Source: Nocardioides renjunii (GTDB lineage Bacteria; Actinomycetota; Actinomycetes; Propionibacteriales; Nocardioidaceae). From it: DNA of 64,000 nucleotides. Under the pieces are notes generated by a model that saw only the letters and a list, made by a program, of their open reading frames with translations, was not told the DNA's origin and searched no databases. How positions within the stretch are numbered: the stretch's first letter is position 1; every line of letters starts with the position of its first letter. The position numbers were made by a program, and so were the translations under genes. The stretch is taken from assembly GCF_034661175.1 (NCBI RefSeq), contig NZ_CP141058.1, positions 3,038,001 to 3,102,000 of the forward strand. The letters run 5' to 3'. Shown in pieces: positions 23,020-32,619 of this stretch.

Positions 23020-24528
23020 TCAGGAGAGCTTCTCGAGGATCAGCTCCCGCACGCGACCGGCGTCGGCCTGCCCGCGCATCTCCTTCATCACTGCGCCGAT
23101 GAGCGCCCCGGCCGCGGCCACCTTGCCGTCGCGGATCTTGTCGGCGACGGCGGGGTTGGCGGCGATGGCGGCGTCGACGGCGGCGCCGAGCGCGGCGTCG
23201 TCGGACACGACGGCCAGCCCGCGACGCTCGACGACCTCGTCCGGGGTGCCCTCCCCGGCCAGCACGCCCTCGAAGACCTGTCGGGCCAGCTTGTCGTTGA
23301 CCGTGCCCTCGTCGACCAGCGCCTGGATGCGCGCGACGTCGGCGGGGGTGATGGGCAGGTCGACGAGGTCGACGCCGTCCTCGTTGCTGCGCCGCGCGAG
23401 CTCGCCGAGCCACCACTTGCGGGCGGCCTGCGGAGCGGCACCCTGGGCGATGGTCTCCTCGACCAGCCCGAGCGCGCCGGCACCGACGGTGTCGCGCATC
23501 TCGAGGTCGCTGAAGCCCCACTCGGCCTGCAGCCGCGCACGTCGTGCGGTCGGGTTCTCCGGGAGCGTGCCGCGCAGCTCCTCGACCCACTCGCGGCTCG
23601 GCGCGACGGGCACCAGGTCGGGCTCGGGGAAGTAGCGGTAGTCCTCGGCGTCGGACTTCTCGCGACCGCTCGTGGTGACCCCGGTGTCCTCGTGCCAGTG
23701 GCGGGTCTCCTGCAGGATCGAGCCACCGCCGCTGAGGATCGCGGCGTGGCGCTGCATCTCGAAGCGGACCGCCCGCTCGACCGAGCGGAAGGAGTTGACG
23801 TTCTTGGTCTCGGTGCGGGTGCCGAGCACGCCGCTGTCCTTCGGCGACAGCGACAGGTTGACGTCGGCGCGCAGGTTGCCCTGGTCCATCCGCGCCTCGG
23901 AGACGCCGAGCGCCACGATCAGCTCGCGCAGTTGCGCGACGTAGGCCCGGGCGACCTCCGGGGCCCGCTCCCCCGCACCGAGGATCGGGCGGGTGACGAT
24001 CTCGATGAGCGGGATGCCGGCACGGTTGTAGTCGACGAGCGAGTGGTCGGCGCCGTGGATGCGGCCGGTGGCGCCGCCGACGTGCAGCGACTTGCCGGTG
24101 TCCTCCTCCATGTGGGCGCGCTCGATCTCGACGCGGACGACCTCGTCCTCACCGCCCTCGGTCGGGACCGTGACGTCCATCCAGCCGTCGAAGGCGATCG
24201 GCTCGTCGTACTGCGAGGTCTGGAAGTTCTTCGGCATGTCCGGGTAGAAGTAGTTCTTCCGCGCGAAGCGGCACCACTCGGCGATCTCGCAGTTGAGCGC
24301 GAGCCCGATCCGGATCGCGGACTCCACGGCCTTGCCGTTGACGACCGGCATCGCGCCCGGCAGGCCGAGGCAGGTCGGGCACACCCCGGCGTTGGGCTCG
24401 CCGCCGAAGGTCGCCGGGCAGCCGCAGAACATCTTCGAGGCGGTGTTGAGCTCGACGTGGACCTCGAGGCCGATGGCGGGGTCGTAGGCCGCCAGCACGT
24501 CGTCGAAGGGCATCAGGGTGTCGGTCAC
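23020..24528 (-). CDS. gatB: Asp-tRNA(Asn)/Glu-tRNA(Gln) amidotransferase subunit B
   Basis: 502 residues. GatB kinase domain with [17 protein letters not shown], zinc cysteines in [24 protein letters not shown], and [20 protein letters not shown]-terminal YqeY-like tail domain. It activates the misacylated tRNA side chain by phosphorylation and receives ammonia from GatA. The GTG at 24528 starts 1 base after the gatA stop (TGACGTG) and gives the expected N-terminus. Confidence 0.98.
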   Translation of the reverse strand: MTDTLMPFDDVLAAYDPAIGLEVHVELNTASKMFCGCPATFGGEPNAGVCPTCLGLPGAMPVVNGKAVESAIRIGLALNCEIAEWCRFARKNYFYPDMPKNFQTSQYDEPIAFDGWMDVTVPTEGGEDEVVRVEIERAHMEEDTGKSLHVGGATGRIHGADHSLVDYNRAGIPLIEIVTRPILGAGERAPEVARAYVAQLRELIVALGVSEARMDQGNLRADVNLSLSPKDSGVLGTRTETKNVNSFRSVERAVRFEMQRHAAILSGGGSILQETRHWHEDTGVTTSGREKSDAEDYRYFPEPDLVPVAPSREWVEELRGTLPENPTARRARLQAEWGFSDLEMRDTVGAGALGLVEETIAQGAAPQAARKWWLGELARRSNEDGVDLVDLPITPADVARIQALVDEGTVNDKLARQVFEGVLAGEGTPDEVVERRGLAVVSDDAALGAAVDAAIAANPAVADKIRDGKVAAAGALIGAVMKEMRGQADAGRVRELILEKLS

Positions 24529-24529
24529 G

Positions 24530-26065
24530 TCAGCGCACCTCGGTGGTCGGAGCAGCGGCCAGGGCGGGCGCCCGGTCGAGGAGGGAGCCACCCCACTCCT
24601 GCTGGTGGAGGGCCTCGAGCGCGGCGCCGACGCGGTAGACGCGGTCGTCGGCCAGCGCCGGTGCGAGCACCTGGAAGCCGCTGGGCAGGCCGTCCTCCTC
24701 GGCGAGGCCGTTGGGGACCGAGATCCCGGGCACGCCGGCGAGGTTGGCGGGGATGGTGGCGAGGTCGTTGAGGTACATCGCCATCGGGTCGTCGAGCTTC
24801 TCGCCGAGCCGGAACGCCGTGGTCGGCGCCGTGGGCGAGACCAGCACGTCGACCTGCGCGAAGGCCGCGTCGAAGTCGCGGCTGATCAGCGTGCGGATCT
24901 TCTGCGCCTGGCCGTAGTAGGCGTCGTAGTAGCCGCTGGAGAGCGCGTAGGTGCCGAGGATGATGCGGCGCTTGACCTCGTCGCCGAAGCCGGCGTCGCG
25001 GGTCGCGCGCATGACGTCCTCCGCGCTCGGGTCGCCGTCGGGTGTGACGCGCAGGCCGAAGCGCATGGCGTCGAACTTCGCCAGGTTGCTCGAGGCCTCG
25101 GCCGGGAGGATCAGGTAGTAGGCCGCGAGCGCGTGCACGAAGGAGGGGCAGGAGACCTCCACGACCTCGGCGCCGGCCTTGACCAGCAGCTCGACGGACT
25201 CGTCGAAGCGTCCCACCACGCCGCGCTGCCAGCCGTCGCCGGCCAGCTCGGTGACCACGCCGACCTTGACTCCGGTCATGTCACCGCTCGCGCCGGTGCG
25301 GGCCGCCTCGGTGAAGGAGGGCCACTCCTGCTTGATCGAGGTGGAGTCGCGCAGGTCGTGCCCGCCGATGACGTCGTGGAGCATCGCCGCGTCGAGCACC
25401 GTGCGGGTGACCGGGCCGGCCTGGTCGAGGCTGTTGGCCAGGGCGACGAGGCCGTAGCGGGACACGCCGCCGTAGGTCGGCTTCACGCCGACGGTCCCGG
25501 TGACGGCGCCGGGCTGGCGGATCGACCCGCCGGTGTCGGTGCCGATGGCCAGGGGCGCCTCGAAGGCCGCGACGGCCGCGGCCGAGCCGCCGCCGGACCC
25601 GCCGGGGATCCGGTCGAGGTCCCACGGGTTGCGGGTGGGCCCGTAGGCCGAGTGCTCGGTGGAGGAGCCCATCGCGAACTCGTCCATGTTGGTCTTGCCC
25701 AGGATGGGCAGGCCCGCGACGCGCAGGCGCTGCACGACGGTCGCGTCGTAGGGCGGGACCCAGCCCTCGAGGATCCTGGACCCGCAGGTGGTGGGCAGGC
25801 CACGGGTGGCGAGGACGTCCTTGACCGCGATCGGTACGCCGTCCAGCGGGCCGCGTTCCTCGCCGCGGCCACGGCGGGCGTCGGACTCCGCGGCCTGGAG
25901 GAGCGCGCCGTCCCGGTCGACGTGGAGGAACGCGTGGACCGCGCCGTCGACCTCGGCGATGCGGTCGAGGTGGAGCTCGGTCAGCTCGACGCTGGTGGTG
26001 GACCCGTCGACGAGGGCCGCGGACAGCTCGGCCGCGGTGGAGGTGACGGAGGCGGGCGTGGTCAT
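24530..26065 (-). CDS. gatA: Asp-tRNA(Asn)/Glu-tRNA(Gln) amidotransferase subunit A
   Basis: 511 residues, amidase-signature glutaminase subunit that releases ammonia for transamidation. Catalytic Lys lies in [12 protein letters not shown]; the serine loop reads [15 protein letters not shown], the actinobacterial form; [11 protein letters not shown] carries the nucleophile Ser. The start overlaps the gatC stop, and the order is gatC-gatA-gatB. Confidence 0.98.
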   Translation of the reverse strand: MTTPASVTSTAAELSAALVDGSTTSVELTELHLDRIAEVDGAVHAFLHVDRDGALLQAAESDARRGRGEERGPLDGVPIAVKDVLATRGLPTTCGSRILEGWVPPYDATVVQRLRVAGLPILGKTNMDEFAMGSSTEHSAYGPTRNPWDLDRIPGGSGGGSAAAVAAFEAPLAIGTDTGGSIRQPGAVTGTVGVKPTYGGVSRYGLVALANSLDQAGPVTRTVLDAAMLHDVIGGHDLRDSTSIKQEWPSFTEAARTGASGDMTGVKVGVVTELAGDGWQRGVVGRFDESVELLVKAGAEVVEVSCPSFVHALAAYYLILPAEASSNLAKFDAMRFGLRVTPDGDPSAEDVMRATRDAGFGDEVKRRIILGTYALSSGYYDAYYGQAQKIRTLISRDFDAAFAQVDVLVSPTAPTTAFRLGEKLDDPMAMYLNDLATIPANLAGVPGISVPNGLAEEDGLPSGFQVLAPALADDRVYRVGAALEALHQQEWGGSLLDRAPALAAAPTTEVR

Positions 26066-26364
26066 CAGGCCTCCTCACCGAGGATGCGGGGCACCGAGAA
26101 GCGGTGACCCTCGACCGCCGGCGCGCCTGCGAGGGCCTCCTCGGCGGACAGGCCCGGCACCACGACGTCCTCGCGGAAGACGTTGGTCAGCGGGATCGCG
26201 TGCGACGTGGGCGGCACGTCGTCCCCGGCGACACCGTTGATGGAGGCGACGGACTCGAGGATCACGCTCAGCTGCGGGGCGAGGTGGTCGAGCTCGGCGT
26301 CGGAGAGGTCGATGCGGGCGAGGTCGGCCAGGTGGGCCACCTCGTCGCGGGAGATCTCGGGCAT
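26065..26364 (-). CDS. gatC: Asp-tRNA(Asn)/Glu-tRNA(Gln) amidotransferase subunit C
   Basis: 99 residues, normal for GatC, the clamp that joins GatA and GatB. Motifs: [21 protein letters not shown] and [20 protein letters not shown]. The ATG at 26364 is preceded at 7 nt by TAGGAT, indicating a leaderless operon mRNA. Confidence 0.97.
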   Translation of the reverse strand: MPEISRDEVAHLADLARIDLSDAELDHLAPQLSVILESVASINGVAGDDVPPTSHAIPLTNVFREDVVVPGLSAEEALAGAPAVEGHRFSVPRILGEEA

Positions 26365-26371
26365 GCCGGCA

Positions 26372-26377
26372 ATCCTA
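26372..26377 (-). promoter_or_regulatory. -10 box of leaderless gatCAB
   Basis: TAGGAT on the minus strand, 7 nt before the gatC ATG, no Shine-Dalgarno. Confidence 0.5.
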
Positions 26378-26491
26378 GGTCCACGCCTCTCCCCCGACCG
26401 CGACCGGTCGGGACCGGCGGCCCGAGCGTCCCGGGTCGCCGGGACCGCAGCCCCGCGCCCCGGGACCGGCCCGCGACGCATCGTCTGCGCC

Positions 26492-28069
26492 ATGAGGCCA
26501 CGAGGGACGACGGGAGCGGGGACGGCATCGGTGCTCGCCTGCCTGCTGGTGGGGCTGGCGGGGCTGGCGGGCTGCGAGGCCGGACGGGGGTCGGTGGCGG
26601 TCGGCGGGGGGCAGCCGTCCGCCACCGGCGGGGCGTCCTCGCGGGTCGAGGCGCAGGAGCCGCGGACCGCTCCCCCGCAGCCGCGGGGTTCGGAGGGCTG
26701 GCGGATGCGCCGGCCCGCCGAGCACGGCGAGGTGGCGGCCTACACCACGCACGCCGGCGGCGTGCCGGGCACGCTCGTGGGCCTGAAGGTGTCGACCACC
26801 GAGGGCGGCTACCAGGTGTCGGCGTGGCGCATCGGGTCGTACGCCGGCGGCACGAGCGCGTTCGTCTGGGAGTCGGGCTTCCGGGTCGGGCGCCTCCAGC
26901 CGGCACCCCGCTTCGCCCCGGCCTCGACCCGCACCGTGGTGGCGCCGTGGACGCGCGACCTCACCGTCGACACGACCACCTGGGAGCCCGGCCTCCACGT
27001 CTTCCGGCTCCGCACCGACACCGGCTGGGAGACGCAGGTGCCCTACGTCGTGACGTCGCCGTCGGCGGCGGGCACCGTCGCCCTCGTCGCGCCGGTGACC
27101 ACGTGGCAGGCCTACAACACCTGGGGCGGCTACAGCCTCTACACGGGCGCGAACGGCGACACCCGCAGCCACGCGGTCAGCTTCGACCGCCCCTACCAGG
27201 GCATGGGCAGCGTCAACGACTACCGCCTGGCCGCGATCCCGGTTGTCGTCCGCGCCGAGGCGACCGGCGTGCCCCTGTCCTACTTCACCAACGTCGACCT
27301 GCACACGACGCCCCGGGCGCTGCAGGGGGCCCGGGGGTACGTCTCGATGGGCCACGACGAGTACTGGACCACCACCATGCGCGACGTCGTCCTCGATGCC
27401 CGGGCCGCCGGCACCAACCTCGTCTTCCTCGGCGCCAACACCATGTACTGGCGGGTGCGCCTCGTTGCCCGCGGGTCGGTCCCGGCCCGGGTGATGGTCG
27501 GCTACCGGCACGACGCGCACGCCGACCCGGTGCGGCCGACGGGGTCGGAGGACACCACCGCCCGGTTCCGCGACCCGCCGGTCCCCCGGCCCGAGCACGA
27601 CCTCGTCGGCATGCAGTACGAGTGCTACCCCGTCGACACCGACTACGTCGTGGCGAGCCCGGGGTGGTGGGGGTTCCGTGGCACCGGCGTACGCCGCGGT
27701 GACCGCGTGGCGGGCCTCGTCGGCGGCGAGGCGGACCGGGTCTACCCCGACGAGCGCCTCCCGCGACCGATGCAGGTGCTGAGCCACTCGCCGTACGCGT
27801 GCCGGGGCGTCGCCACCTCCGCCCAGTCGGTCTACTACACGGCGCCCTCAGGTGCAGGCGTGTTCAGCGCCGGGACCCTCCGGTGGGGGTGCGCCATGGT
27901 CGACCGGTGCGAGCGTCCGCTCGGCGCGGCCACGCGGCGCTTCACGCAGACCGTGACCGGCACGCTCGTGCGGGAGTTCGCGCGCGGACCGGTCGGTGAT
28001 CGCCACCCGGCGCGGGACAACGTCGCCGACTTCGACCTCCCGCTCGCCAACACGGTCCCGGCGAGTTGA
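26492..28069 (+). CDS. Lipoprotein with N,N-dimethylformamidase beta-subunit-like domain
   Basis: 525 residues. Lipobox LAGC (Cys at about 29). After a low-complexity spacer, the body matches the large subunit of N,N-dimethylformamidase: [73 protein letters not shown] and YECYP. That family has an amidohydrolase iron site (Tyr/Tyr/Glu). The HDEY and YW motifs suggest it may be intact here. Most relatives are uncharacterised surface proteins, so formamidase activity should not be assumed. It heads a three-gene secreted cluster. Confidence 0.8.
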   Translation: MRPRGTTGAGTASVLACLLVGLAGLAGCEAGRGSVAVGGGQPSATGGASSRVEAQEPRTAPPQPRGSEGWRMRRPAEHGEVAAYTTHAGGVPGTLVGLKVSTTEGGYQVSAWRIGSYAGGTSAFVWESGFRVGRLQPAPRFAPASTRTVVAPWTRDLTVDTTTWEPGLHVFRLRTDTGWETQVPYVVTSPSAAGTVALVAPVTTWQAYNTWGGYSLYTGANGDTRSHAVSFDRPYQGMGSVNDYRLAAIPVVVRAEATGVPLSYFTNVDLHTTPRALQGARGYVSMGHDEYWTTTMRDVVLDARAAGTNLVFLGANTMYWRVRLVARGSVPARVMVGYRHDAHADPVRPTGSEDTTARFRDPPVPRPEHDLVGMQYECYPVDTDYVVASPGWWGFRGTGVRRGDRVAGLVGGEADRVYPDERLPRPMQVLSHSPYACRGVATSAQSVYYTAPSGAGVFSAGTLRWGCAMVDRCERPLGAATRRFTQTVTGTLVREFARGPVGDRHPARDNVADFDLPLANTVPAS

Positions 28070-28104
28070 GGCAGCAGGCGGGCGCGTCGGTCATGATGAA
28101 CGCC

Positions 28105-28713
28105 ATGGGCCACCTCCGACTCCGCCCGGCCCGCACCCTGCGGGTCGGCGTCGTCGTGGCGATCGCCTGCCTGGCGGCAGGGTGCTCGCCGCGCGACGTG
28201 CCGGAGGACCGCGAGACGCCCGGCCCCGAGTCCGCCGCGCTCCGCGTGCAGACCGTCGCCGGCGCCGAGCGCCTCGACGAGGCCACCCGCGCGGAGCTCG
28301 AGGGGGCCGTCGGTGACGTGCTGTCCACCTACGTCGTGAAGGCGTTCCTCGGCGACTTCCCACGCCAGGAGTTCGTCGGCTCGTTCGAGGCGTTCACCAG
28401 TGGCGCGGCCCGGTCCGCGGCTGGCGACATCAGGCGGCTGACGGCGACGAAGGTGCAGGACGCCACGGACGTGCGCGCCACCGAGCTCGACGCCCGGCTC
28501 TCCTTCCTCACCCGGTCCGGCGAGGTCCACGGCGGCACGGCGACCGTCCACTTCGCCTTCGAGGCCACGATGGAGGACGGCCGCACCCGCCCGCTCGTCC
28601 TCGACGGCCGGTTCCTGCTCGACGCCGACAGTGGCACCTGGTCGATCTTCGGCTACGACGTCAGGTTCGACGACGGCGGCGGGCAGTCCGCCGAGACGGA
28701 GTCCGCGCCATGA
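28105..28713 (+). CDS. Small lipoprotein, function unknown
   Basis: 202 residues from the ATG at 28105 (in-frame ATGs at 28093 and 28096 are alternatives). The signal peptide ends in the lipobox CLAAGC. The mature part has about 150 residues of alpha+beta character (FPRQEFVGSFEAFTSGAARSA...ATVHFAFEATMEDGRTRPLVLDGRFLLDADSGTWSIFGYDVRFDDG), resembling small extracytoplasmic NTF2-like or Mce-associated folds, but not securely. CATGAT lies 7 nt before 28105 as a possible -10 box. The stop overlaps the LCP gene by ATGA. Confidence 0.75.
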   Translation: MGHLRLRPARTLRVGVVVAIACLAAGCSPRDVPEDRETPGPESAALRVQTVAGAERLDEATRAELEGAVGDVLSTYVVKAFLGDFPRQEFVGSFEAFTSGAARSAAGDIRRLTATKVQDATDVRATELDARLSFLTRSGEVHGGTATVHFAFEATMEDGRTRPLVLDGRFLLDADSGTWSIFGYDVRFDDGGGQSAETESAP

Positions 28714-29618
28714 CGCGCCTCGTCCGGCTCCTCACCCGGCTCGCGGTCCTCGCGGCCGTCGCCCTCGTCGTACCGGCCGCGTCGGTGCAGCCGACCACGA
28801 TCAGCCTGACGACCATCGGCACCGCCAAGGCGGTCGACGCCGGCGAGGGGGTCCTCTGGGTCCTCGCCCTCGGGTCGGAGGCCGCCCCGGGCGAGGACGT
28901 GATGACCGGCCGGACCGACGCCATCCAGCTCATCGGGGTCCGCTGGAAGACCGGCCACGCGGTGGCCATCGGGCTCCCCCGCGACCTCTACGTCGAGCTG
29001 CCCTCCGGTCGCGCGCGGATCAGCACCGCCCTGCAGGAGGGTGGCCCCGAGGGGGCGGCGCAGGAGGTCGAGGACCTGCTCGGCATCACGCCCGAGGTGG
29101 TCCTCGTGACCGGGTTCGACGGGTTCCGCACCATGATGCGCGCGGTCGGCGACGTGACGGTCGAGTCGCCCTTCGCCTTCACCACCGAGGAGGGCGGCGT
29201 CGACGTCCGTCGCGGCCCCAACACGTTCGACGCCGAGCAGGCGCTCGACTACGTCACGACCCGCGAGGGGCTCCCCGCCAGCGACTTCGACCGCGCCGCC
29301 AACCACCAGCGGCTGCTGCTCGGCGTGCTGGCGCGCCTGAGGGCCGCCGAGGACGAGGAGGGCTTCATGGAGCAGGCCGCCCTGGCCGCGATGTCGGGGC
29401 TGCAGACCGACCTCTCCCCGTCCGAGGTCTACCGCCTGGTGCAGGCGCTGACCACGGTCGACCCCGCGCGCACCTCGGCGTGCATCATCACGGGCGAGTT
29501 CGCCGTCGAGTTCGGCGCCGACGTCGTCTACCCCGATCCCGTCCAGGCCCGGGCGGTGGGCGCGGACGCGCGCGACGACGCCCGCCTCCAGGGCGGGTGC
29601 CGCGACGGCTCCGGCTGA
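28710..29618 (+). CDS. LCP (LytR-CpsA-Psr) family protein
   Basis: 302 residues with an N-terminal membrane anchor (LVRLLTRLAVLAAVALVVPAA). The LCP domain shows GRTDAIQLIGVRWKTGHAVAIGLPRDLYVELP (Arg/Asp pyrophosphate-site residues) and LDYVTTREGLPASDFDRAANHQRLLLGVL. LCP proteins attach glycopolymers such as teichoic acid or arabinogalactan to peptidoglycan. It is somewhat short, and the otherwise conserved NAA..GG motif is weak (STALQEGGPEG). Coupled to the lipoprotein upstream. Confidence 0.85.
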   Translation: MTRLVRLLTRLAVLAAVALVVPAASVQPTTISLTTIGTAKAVDAGEGVLWVLALGSEAAPGEDVMTGRTDAIQLIGVRWKTGHAVAIGLPRDLYVELPSGRARISTALQEGGPEGAAQEVEDLLGITPEVVLVTGFDGFRTMMRAVGDVTVESPFAFTTEEGGVDVRRGPNTFDAEQALDYVTTREGLPASDFDRAANHQRLLLGVLARLRAAEDEEGFMEQAALAAMSGLQTDLSPSEVYRLVQALTTVDPARTSACIITGEFAVEFGADVVYPDPVQARAVGADARDDARLQGGCRDGSG

Positions 29619-29649
29619 CCGGGCGGGCAGGGCCCACGTCCGGGCGGGG

Positions 29650-30294
29650 TCAGCCCATCCCGGCGTCGCGTGCCTTGACGATGGCCTGGGCGCGATGGGC
29701 GACCTGCAGCTTGGCGAAGATGTTGCTCGCGTGGTTGCGCACCGTCTTGACCGACAGGTCGAGCTGCCGTGCGATCTCGCCGTTCTCCTTGCCCTCGGCG
29801 ATCAGCCCGAGCACGACCCGCTCGCGCTCGGTGAGCTCGGGGAAGGCGTCGGCGCTCGGCCGGCTCCGTGCCCCGGCGAAGTAGGTCATCACGCGGTCCG
29901 CGATCCCCGGCCCGAAGATCACCTCGCCCGCGCCCACCGCCTGGACGGCGCGGGTGATCTCCTGGCGGCGGGCTCCCTTGAGGAGGTAGCCGCGGGCGCC
30001 CGCGCGGACCGCCGCGAACACCGACTCCTCGTCCTCCATCATCGTCAGCACCAGCACCCCGATGTGGGGCGAGGACCGGACGATCTGGACGGTCGCGTCG
30101 ATCCCGTTGAGCCGGGGCATGTGCAGGTCCATGAGGACGACGTCAGGCTGCAGGTCGAGAGCCATCGCGACCGCGAGGGCGCCGTCGGCGGCCGTGCCGA
30201 CCACCTCCACCGCGGGCGTGGCGGCCAGCAGCGCCTCCAGCCCGTGCCGGAACTCCTCGTGGTCGTCGGCGATCAGCACCCTGTGCGTGTCCAT
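29650..30294 (-). CDS. NarL/LuxR-type response regulator
   Basis: 214 residues. Receiver domain with phospho-acceptor Asp56 (VVLMDLHMPRLNGID), acid pair ADDHE and conserved Lys in YLLKGARR. The C-terminal LuxR helix-turn-helix is LTERERVVLGLIAEGKENGEIARQLDLSVKTVRNH. Good ribosome site (GAGGACGAGGAGG). Encoded 30 bp after the sensor kinase, its obvious partner. Target genes are not evident. Confidence 0.96.
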   Translation of the reverse strand: MDTHRVLIADDHEEFRHGLEALLAATPAVEVVGTAADGALAVAMALDLQPDVVLMDLHMPRLNGIDATVQIVRSSPHIGVLVLTMMEDEESVFAAVRAGARGYLLKGARRQEITRAVQAVGAGEVIFGPGIADRVMTYFAGARSRPSADAFPELTERERVVLGLIAEGKENGEIARQLDLSVKTVRNHASNIFAKLQVAHRAQAIVKARDAGMG

Positions 30295-30324
30295 CGCGTC
30301 GCCTCCTCGTCCTCGTGCCGGTCC

Positions 30325-32562
30325 TCAGTCGTCGCCGAGCGGCAGCCGCGCCCGGACGACGGTGCCGCCGCCCGATCGCGGCGCCACCTCGAACGAGCCA
30401 CCGAGCTCCTCGGCCCGCTCACGCATCGAGGACAGGCCTACACCCGCGCGGCGGTCGGGAGCCAGGCCCCCGCCCGTGTCGGCCACCTCGAGGTGCAGCG
30501 CGGCGTCGTCGCGGGTGAGCCGCACCTCGCACCGATCGGCGCGGCTGTGGCGCTGCACGTTGGTCACCGCCTCCAGCACGATGCGGTACGCCGCGACCTC
30601 CACGGCCGCGGGCAGGGGCTCGAGGTCGTCGTCGGCGGACACGGTCCACGGGACGCCCACGGCACCGACGCCCGCGCTGTGCTCGGCCGCGAGGTGTCGC
30701 AGCGCGGAGACCAGCCCGAGCTGGTCGAGGGCGGGCGGTCGGAGCCCCTCCACGAGGCGCCGCACCTCGCTGATGTCCTCGCGCGCCTGGTCCGAGAGCC
30801 GCGCCACCAGGTCGGCGGCCTGGCCGGGGTCGGCGTGGATGAGGTCGCCCGCGGACTCCAGCCGCATCGCCATGGTGGCCAACGACGGCCCGAGGCCGTC
30901 GTGCAGGTCGCGGCGGAGCCGTCGCCGCTCCTCCTCCCGCGCGCCGATGAGGCGCTGGCGTGACAGCTGCAGGTCGCGGTTGGCCCGGACGGCCTGCACC
31001 AGCGCGCCCACCTGCGCGCCGACGTCCTCCAGGAGGCGTCGGTCGCCGGGGCCGAACGGGTCGTGGCCGACGTCCACCTCGACCGCCAGCCGGCCGAGGG
31101 TCGTCCCGCCCACCGCGAGGTCGACCGTGGCCGGGGTCCCTCCGGCCGCACCGATGGAGGCGGAGATCGCCTCGGAGGACGGCGTCGCGAACACCTCGAC
31201 GGCCGCGTACGACAGGTGCAGGCGCCGCGCCAGCAGCTCCAGGACCTCCCCGAGCGCGTCCTCCGGGGCCGTCACCGCGTCCAGGCGGCGTAGGTCCGAG
31301 ACGACCCGGTGCGGGAACTCGCGGTCACCGTAGGCGACGCGCCGCACCAGCCGCTGGACGGCCACGGCGACGGGGAGCAGGAGCAGCGCGAGCAGGCCTC
31401 CCACCAGCATGGAGCCCACGGAGATGTCCGCGGCCGCGTCCACGGCGCGGGCCAGGACGACGAACGCGCCGCTGACCACCACCAGCACCAGCGCCTGCAC
31501 GAGGCCGCGGCGCACCCGGGGCTCGATCTCGTCCAGCCGGTAGTGCGCCGCAGCGGCCGCCAGGCACCCCAGCACCACACCCGCCGACGCTGCGGCCAGC
31601 ACGTCGGGAGGCAGGGGCGCCCGCCCCGTCACCCAGGCCGGCACCTGGCCCAGCAGCACCCACGCCCCCACCCCGGCGGCGAGCCCGAGCAGCACCAGGC
31701 GCGTCGCGAGGACGTCCTCGCGTCGCTCGGCGCCCGCGTGGCCGAGGGCGGCCACGACCACCAAGGTGGGCACGGCGAGCCACAGGGCCGGGGTCACCAC
31801 CGTGGTCAGCGCCTGCACCCGCAGCACCGGCTCCTCGGACCGGCCCAGCGCGTACGTCAGCCACACGGCGTAGGCCGTGGCAGGGACCAGGACGGCGACG
31901 GGGACCAGCCACCCGCGTCGGGCGGACGGCACGAGCGCGGCCACGGCCACCACCAGCGCGCCCAGTCCGAGCGCGGCGAGGCCCTCGCCGACGACCTGCG
32001 GCCAGGTCCCGCGGCTGCCGGCCAGGTCGATGACGGACGTGCCGAAGGGGGCGGACGTCATCGTCGCCGGGAGGAGCGCCGCCGCCACCAGGAACGCCCG
32101 CGCGGACGTGGCCTGCGACCTGCTCCAGTAGACCGCGGACCCGACCAGCAGGAGCAGTGCCGCGAGGAGCGGCACCGCGGGCTCGGCGCCCACCGCCGCG
32201 CCGAGCGGGTAGCGGACCAGGGTCACCTCCACCTGCTGGATGCGGTCGAGCGCCTCACCCGATCGGCGCACCTCGTAGCGGACCACGTCGCCGACCGTCC
32301 GCTCGGGCGAGGTGCCCGCGGCCCACTCGGAGAGCGTGCGGCCCTCCACCGCCAGCACCTCGTCGCCCGGCAGCAGGGGCGTGTCGCCGTACGCCTGCGC
32401 GACCCGCACCGACCCGCCCCGGTCCCCGGCCGGGGTCGGGGGCGACACCGACGACGTCAGGGTGGTGCCGTCGGACGGACCGGCGAGGAGCGCGGTCAGC
32501 ACCCACGCGACCGGCAGGGCCCAGGCCGCCGTGAGCACGAGCAGCCTGCCGGTGCGCGACAT
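30325..32562 (-). CDS. Membrane sensor histidine kinase (HisKA_3) with extracellular PDZ-like segment
   Basis: About 745 residues. First helix (LLVLTAAWALPVAWVLTALLA), then an outside loop with a PDZ-like signature LLPGDEVLAVEGRTLSEW. About ten more hydrophobic segments run to residue about 400. A GAF-like region follows (LRRLDAVTAPEDALGEVLELLARRLHLSYAAVEVFA). The HisKA_3 box is RRRLRRDLHDGLGPSL, with phospho-His about residue 545. The HATPase has VTNVQRHS and DTGGGLAPDRRAGVGL. ATG at 32562; an in-frame GTG at 32577 is possible. The signal is unknown; the layout is like plant/bacterial LiaS-NarX-type kinases with a long membrane domain. Confidence 0.9.
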   Translation of the reverse strand: MSRTGRLLVLTAAWALPVAWVLTALLAGPSDGTTLTSSVSPPTPAGDRGGSVRVAQAYGDTPLLPGDEVLAVEGRTLSEWAAGTSPERTVGDVVRYEVRRSGEALDRIQQVEVTLVRYPLGAAVGAEPAVPLLAALLLLVGSAVYWSRSQATSARAFLVAAALLPATMTSAPFGTSVIDLAGSRGTWPQVVGEGLAALGLGALVVAVAALVPSARRGWLVPVAVLVPATAYAVWLTYALGRSEEPVLRVQALTTVVTPALWLAVPTLVVVAALGHAGAERREDVLATRLVLLGLAAGVGAWVLLGQVPAWVTGRAPLPPDVLAAASAGVVLGCLAAAAAHYRLDEIEPRVRRGLVQALVLVVVSGAFVVLARAVDAAADISVGSMLVGGLLALLLLPVAVAVQRLVRRVAYGDREFPHRVVSDLRRLDAVTAPEDALGEVLELLARRLHLSYAAVEVFATPSSEAISASIGAAGGTPATVDLAVGGTTLGRLAVEVDVGHDPFGPGDRRLLEDVGAQVGALVQAVRANRDLQLSRQRLIGAREEERRRLRRDLHDGLGPSLATMAMRLESAGDLIHADPGQAADLVARLSDQAREDISEVRRLVEGLRPPALDQLGLVSALRHLAAEHSAGVGAVGVPWTVSADDDLEPLPAAVEVAAYRIVLEAVTNVQRHSRADRCEVRLTRDDAALHLEVADTGGGLAPDRRAGVGLSSMRERAEELGGSFEVAPRSGGGTVVRARLPLGDD

Positions 32563-32619
32563 GCTGGCATCGTGCACCTCCGCGCTGCGGTGGGGGAAGG
32601 GACGCGCTGGCGCGTCGGC

